Part shown: piece by piece, positions 60,661-64,000 of the stretch
Position numbering within the stretch: position 1 is the first letter of the stretch
Layout of the letters: each line of letters opens with the position of its first letter
From: Micromonospora sp. PLK6-60
GTDB taxonomy: Bacteria > Actinomycetota > Actinomycetes > Mycobacteriales > Micromonosporaceae
NCBI RefSeq assembly: GCF_019890675.1
Contig: NZ_JAIOAA010000001.1
Coordinates: forward strand, 558,001-622,000
Direction: 5' to 3'
DNA: 64,000 nt
The notes under the pieces: generated by a model
Seen by the model: only the letters and a program-made list of their open reading frames with translations
Databases searched by the model: none
What the model was told of the DNA's origin: nothing
Translations under genes and position numbers: made by a program

Positions 60661-61842
60661 GTGACAACCAGCCAGACACCGACGACAGAGGATCTCGTCC
60701 GCCGCGCCGCAGAGCTGGTTCCGCTGCTGCGGAAGCGGGCGAACTGGATGGAGGAGAACCGCCGACTGGCGGACGACGTGCTCGACGGGCTCGCGGACGC
60801 GGGCGTGTTCAAGATGCGCGTTCCGGCCCGGTACGGCGGCTACGAGTCCGACGTGCGCACGGTGTCCCGGGTGGTCGCCGAGCTCGCCCGCGGCGACGGC
60901 TCCACCGCCTGGACGGTGGCCGTGTGGAACATCAGCACCTGGATCGCCGGCCTGTTCCCGGACGCCACCCAGGACGAGATCTTCTCCGGGCCGGACGTGC
61001 GGGTGTGCGGCATCCTGAGCCCGACCGCCACCGCGGTACCGGTCGACGGCGGCGTCATCGTCAACGGCAAGTGGGCCTTCAACTCCGGGGTGCAGCAGAG
61101 CCACTGGAACACCAACGCGGTGATCCTGCTCAAGCCCGGCGGCGAACCCGAGCCGATCATGACGGCCATCCCGATCAAGGAACTGGAGATCGTCGACGAC
61201 TGGTACACCTCGGGCCTGCGCGGCTCGGGCAGCGTCAGCACGGTCGCCCGGGACGTGTTCGTGCCGCGCGAGCGGTTCCTGTCGATGGGCCCGGTGCTGC
61301 ACGAGCAGTACTCCTCCGAGCGCAACGCCGCCACCCCGATCTTCCGGGCGCCGTTGCTGCCCACCGCCTGTTCGACGGTCAGCGGCACCGCCCAGGGCCT
61401 GGCGAAGGCGGCCATCGAGGCGTTCCACGAGCGGCTGCCCGGCCGGAAGATCTCCTACACCGGGTACGCCGAGCAGCGCGAGGCGCCGCTGACCCACCTG
61501 CAGGTCGCCGAGGCCACCGTGAAGTCCGACGAGGCGGAGTTCCACGCCCAGCGCGCGGCCACGCTGGTGGACGTCAAGAGCCTCAACGGCGAGTCGTGGA
61601 CGACCGAGGAGCGGGCCCGGGTCCGGTTGGACATGGGCGCGGCCTGCCAGCGGGCCAAGGAGGCGGTGGAGGTGCTCAACACCGCCAGCGGCGGCTCGTC
61701 GATCTACAGCCACGTGCCGATCCAGCGCATCCTGCGCGACGTGCAGGCGCTCAACCTGCACGGCGTGATGCACCCGAACACGAACTACGAGCTGTACGGC
61801 CGCGTCCTGTGCGGCCTGGAGCCCAACACCCACTACCTGTGA
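60661..61842 (+). CDS. flavin-dependent monooxygenase of the acyl-CoA-dehydrogenase fold, like amino-sugar nitrososynthases
   Basis: The 393-residue protein starts at a GTG after GAGGGAG. It has the acyl-CoA dehydrogenase/class D flavin monooxygenase fold: VFKMRVPARYGGYESDVRTV, LARGDGSTAWTVAVWNIST, VNGKWAFNSGVQQSHWNTN, WYTSGLRGSGSVSTVARDVF and a C-terminal helical bundle ending YELYGRVLCGLEPNTHYL. This sequence closely resembles, from memory, the amino-sugar N-oxidases ORF36, EvdC, RubN8, KijD3 and DnmZ, which turn TDP-amino sugars into nitroso sugars on the way to nitro sugars, using flavin and oxygen. Neighbouring amino-sugar genes support this. The related HsaA/HpaB phenol hydroxylases are the alternative. 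A separate flavin reductase would be needed; none is seen. Confidence 0.82.
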   Translation: MTTSQTPTTEDLVRRAAELVPLLRKRANWMEENRRLADDVLDGLADAGVFKMRVPARYGGYESDVRTVSRVVAELARGDGSTAWTVAVWNISTWIAGLFPDATQDEIFSGPDVRVCGILSPTATAVPVDGGVIVNGKWAFNSGVQQSHWNTNAVILLKPGGEPEPIMTAIPIKELEIVDDWYTSGLRGSGSVSTVARDVFVPRERFLSMGPVLHEQYSSERNAATPIFRAPLLPTACSTVSGTAQGLAKAAIEAFHERLPGRKISYTGYAEQREAPLTHLQVAEATVKSDEAEFHAQRAATLVDVKSLNGESWTTEERARVRLDMGAACQRAKEAVEVLNTASGGSSIYSHVPIQRILRDVQALNLHGVMHPNTNYELYGRVLCGLEPNTHYL

Positions 61843-61909
61843 TCGGCGCGTGAGCGACGCGTCCTTTCCGGCAGCCGCCGTCCGGACGACTCTGCAGTGG
61901 AGCGACAGC

Positions 61910-63259
61910 ATGCGTTTTCTTCCAGACGACGACCTGACCGTCGCGGTCGTCGGCTTCGGGTACGTCGGATCCTGTCTGGCGGCCACGCTGGCCGACCGGG
62001 GTGTCGACGTCGTGGGCGTCGACACCAACGCCGCACTGGTCGCCGAGCTGACCGCCGGACGCTGCCGGTTGCGTGAGGACGGCCTCGCCGAGCTGATCGC
62101 CAGCGGTCTCGACTCCGGGCGGCTGCGCATCACCACCGACTACGCCGCGATCAGCGCCGCGGACGTCGTGCTCGTGACGGTCGGCACGCCCGTGCTCGAG
62201 GACGGTTCACTCGCCGACGGCCAGCTCCGTGCCGCGTGCACGGAGCTGAGCGGGCACATCCGCCCGGGCCAGCTCTTCGTCTTCAAGAGCACGGTGCCGC
62301 CGGGCACCACCCGCACCATCGTCCAGCCGATCCTGGAACGCGCCGGGATGACCGGCTCGGTCGACTTCGGGTTGGCCTTCTCACCGGAGCGCCTCTCCGA
62401 GGGCGTCGCGCTGCGCGAGCTGAACACCTTCCCCATCGTGGTGGGCGGCCTCGACCCGGACAGCGTGGCCGCCACCGCCGAGTTCTGGCGCCGCACGCTG
62501 GGGGTGCGGGCCATCCCGCTCGGGTCGTTGGAGGCCGCGGAGATCGTCAAGCTCGCGGACAACTGGTGGATCGACCTCAACATCGCGCTCGCCAACGAAC
62601 TCGCCAAGTTCTGCGCGGGGCACGACGTGGACGTGCTGGAGGTGATCGAGGCGGCCAACACCATCCCCAAGGGCTCCAGCACGATCAACATCCTGCTGCC
62701 CAGCGTGGGCGTCGGCGGCTCGTGCCTGACCAAGGACCCGTGGATGGTGTGGCGGTCGGCTCAGCAGCGCGGGCTGGACATCCAGACCGTGCCCACCGGC
62801 CGCGAGATCAACGCCGGGATGCCCGATTACACCGCCCAACTCGCCCTGTCGACCCTGGCCGAGCTCGGCAAGGATCCCGCCTCGACCACCATCGCCGTGC
62901 TCGGACTGGCGTTCAAGAACAACACCGGGGACCTTCGGGCCACCCCGACCCAGGGCGCGGTCGCGGCGTTCACCAAGGCGGGCGCCCGGGTCCGCATCTT
63001 CGACCCGCTCGTCGACCCCGCCGAGGCGGAGGAGATGTTCGGCCTGTCGCTGTCGCCGTCACTGGAGGAGGCCACCCGCGACGCCGACTGCCTCGCCGTG
63101 TTCGCGCTGCACAAGGAGTTCGAGGGCATCGACTTCGCGGCGCTCCCGGTGGGCGCCGACTGCCTGGTGCTCGACGGCCGGGCCTACTACTCGAAGGAGA
63201 AGATCGCGGTGCTGCGCGAGCTGGGTTACGTCTACCGCGGGATCGGGCGACAGGCATGA
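61910..63259 (+). CDS. UDP-glucose/GDP-mannose dehydrogenase family enzyme (UDP-glucose 6-dehydrogenase type)
   Basis: The 449-residue protein starts at an ATG seven bases after GGAG; a GTG at 61850 lacks such a site. It contains VAVVGFGYVGSCLAATLADR (NAD binding), VFKSTVPPGTTR, the central helix EIVKLADNWWIDLNIALANE and the catalytic cysteine in GVGGSCLTKDPW. The C-terminal domain begins VLGLAFKNNTGDLRATPTQG. It oxidises C6 of an NDP-hexose to the uronate with two NAD. Its stop overlaps the next start (ATGA). In calicheamicin- and everninomicin-type clusters this enzyme is followed by a decarboxylase for pentose sugars. Confidence 0.9.
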   Translation: MRFLPDDDLTVAVVGFGYVGSCLAATLADRGVDVVGVDTNAALVAELTAGRCRLREDGLAELIASGLDSGRLRITTDYAAISAADVVLVTVGTPVLEDGSLADGQLRAACTELSGHIRPGQLFVFKSTVPPGTTRTIVQPILERAGMTGSVDFGLAFSPERLSEGVALRELNTFPIVVGGLDPDSVAATAEFWRRTLGVRAIPLGSLEAAEIVKLADNWWIDLNIALANELAKFCAGHDVDVLEVIEAANTIPKGSSTINILLPSVGVGGSCLTKDPWMVWRSAQQRGLDIQTVPTGREINAGMPDYTAQLALSTLAELGKDPASTTIAVLGLAFKNNTGDLRATPTQGAVAAFTKAGARVRIFDPLVDPAEAEEMFGLSLSPSLEEATRDADCLAVFALHKEFEGIDFAALPVGADCLVLDGRAYYSKEKIAVLRELGYVYRGIGRQA

Positions 63260-64000
63260 GCCGCGTCCTGGTCACCGGCGGCTGCGGGTTCCTCGGCAGC
63301 CACCTCGTCGAACGCCTCGTCGCCCGCGGCGACGACGTCACCGTCTTCGACACCGTGCCACCGCCGGCGGACCAGGCCACCGCCCGCGAACACGCCCGGT
63401 TCGTCGAGGGCGACATCCGCGACGGCGCCCGGGTCGCCGACGCCGCCGCCGGGCAGGACGTCATCTACCACATGGCCGCGGTGGTCGGCGTGGACCGCTA
63501 CCTGTCCCGGCCGCTGGACGTCATCGACATCAACTTCTCCGGTACGCGCACGGTGCTGGACGCCGCCCTGCGCGCGGGCGCCCGGGTGGTGCACGCCAGC
63601 ACCAGCGAGGTGTTCGGCAAGAACCCCGCCGTGCCGTGGCGGGAGAACGACGACCGGGTGCTCGGGCCCACCTCCACCGACCGGTGGACGTACTCGTCGA
63701 GCAAGGCCCTGATCGAGCACCTGGTGTTCGCCTACGCGCGGCAGCACGGGCTGGCCGCCGCCGTCGTCCGCTACTTCAACGTCTACGGGCCGCGCCAGCG
63801 CCCGGCGTTCCTGCTCAGCCGCTCGGTGCACCGGGCGCTCAACAACCGCCCCGTCACCGTCTACGACCAGGGCCGGCAGACCCGCTGCCCCACCTTCGTG
63901 GACGACGCCATCGAGGGCACCGTGCTCGCCGGAACCCACCCGGGGGCGGTCGGTGAGGTCTTCAACATCGGCAGCATGACCGAGACCACCGTGCGCGAGG
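63256..64000 (+). CDS. NDP-sugar epimerase/dehydratase/decarboxylase, extended SDR family (3' end outside window)
   Basis: The 248 codons seen start at an ATG overlapping the dehydrogenase stop. VLVTGGCGFLGSHLVERLVA binds NAD, VIYHMAAVVGVDRYLSRPLD and HASTSEVFGKN carry the active-site Ser/Thr region, and WTYSSSKALIEHL holds the YxxxK pair. VRYFNVYGPRQRPAF is the usual substrate segment. Coupled to a UDP-glucose dehydrogenase it may be a UDP-glucuronate decarboxylase or a 4-epimerase. The C-terminus is cut by the window. Confidence 0.85.
   Translation, partial: MSRVLVTGGCGFLGSHLVERLVARGDDVTVFDTVPPPADQATAREHARFVEGDIRDGARVADAAAGQDVIYHMAAVVGVDRYLSRPLDVIDINFSGTRTVLDAALRAGARVVHASTSEVFGKNPAVPWRENDDRVLGPTSTDRWTYSSSKALIEHLVFAYARQHGLAAAVVRYFNVYGPRQRPAFLLSRSVHRALNNRPVTVYDQGRQTRCPTFVDDAIEGTVLAGTHPGAVGEVFNIGSMTETTVRE

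Overview
The window is very GC-rich actinobacterial DNA. The gene content (Tat- and Sec-exported glycoside hydrolases with ricin-type lectin and CBM2 modules, the furA-katG pair, an ECF41-like sigma factor, a SARP-LAL regulator, a roadblock/histidine-kinase pair, amino-sugar biosynthesis genes) fits a filamentous actinomycete. A hairpin repeat at 2387-2438, of a type I remember as common in Micromonospora, points to Micromonosporaceae. This assignment is by inspection, not by database search.

Layout. 1-9.8 kb is a polysaccharide-degradation locus: the C-terminus of a probable alpha-galactosidase, a GH43 enzyme, a GH95 and a GH29 alpha-L-fucosidase-type enzyme, and a GntR/FadR-family regulator between the last two. 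Both fucosidase promoters have the same layout and carry the same half-site (CGTCTGATGT), so the regulator probably controls both. 9.8-18 kb holds a PepSY membrane protein, a fused CopC-type copper-handling protein, a D-amino-acid oxidase and an asymmetric heterodimeric ABC exporter. 18.2-22.7 kb encodes a 1384-residue kinase/receiver/phosphatase/anti-sigma-like protein overlapping a STAS anti-anti-sigma gene: a partner-switching module. 22.9-36.3 kb is mixed: two RibD-type reductases, a PaaX-like regulator, a CE1-like esterase with CBM2, a PIG-L deacetylase, furA-katG, an SGNH hydrolase, an AraC-type regulator, an ArsR-SRPBCC-SnoaL operon, a DUF574-type methyltransferase and an AA10 lytic polysaccharide monooxygenase with CBM2.

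36.6-43.5 kb looks like an ECF41 regulatory neighbourhood: an ECF41-type sigma factor with fused SnoaL domain, a free-standing SnoaL-domain gene resembling that domain, a second ECF sigma gene lacking it, a large SARP-LAL activator and an NmrA/epimerase-type oxidoreductase of the kind ECF41 factors control. Four copies of a TGTCACA-N16-xGTC promoter-like motif occur here, two of them in a duplicated 46-bp block before the oxidoreductase gene. 43.5-46.5 kb has a small membrane-anchored protein, a cytochrome P450 and an XRE regulator. 46.7-55.1 kb is one long, tightly packed run: histidine-kinase-like protein, roadblock protein, five-gene branched-chain amino-acid/urea-type ABC importer and methyltransferase.

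55.1-57.9 kb looks like the remains of an integrative element: three overlapping tiny genes (one of 55 codons), a 9-bp iterated operator, a minimal GntR regulator, a frameshifted serine-recombinase-like fragment and two tandem paralogous 67-residue membrane proteins. 58.5-64 kb is the edge of a secondary-metabolite sugar cluster: a DesV-type aminotransferase, a DesVI/TylM1-type N,N-dimethyltransferase, a flavoprotein like the amino-sugar nitrososynthases, a UDP-glucose dehydrogenase and a truncated NDP-sugar epimerase/decarboxylase. No tRNA, rRNA or CRISPR array was seen.
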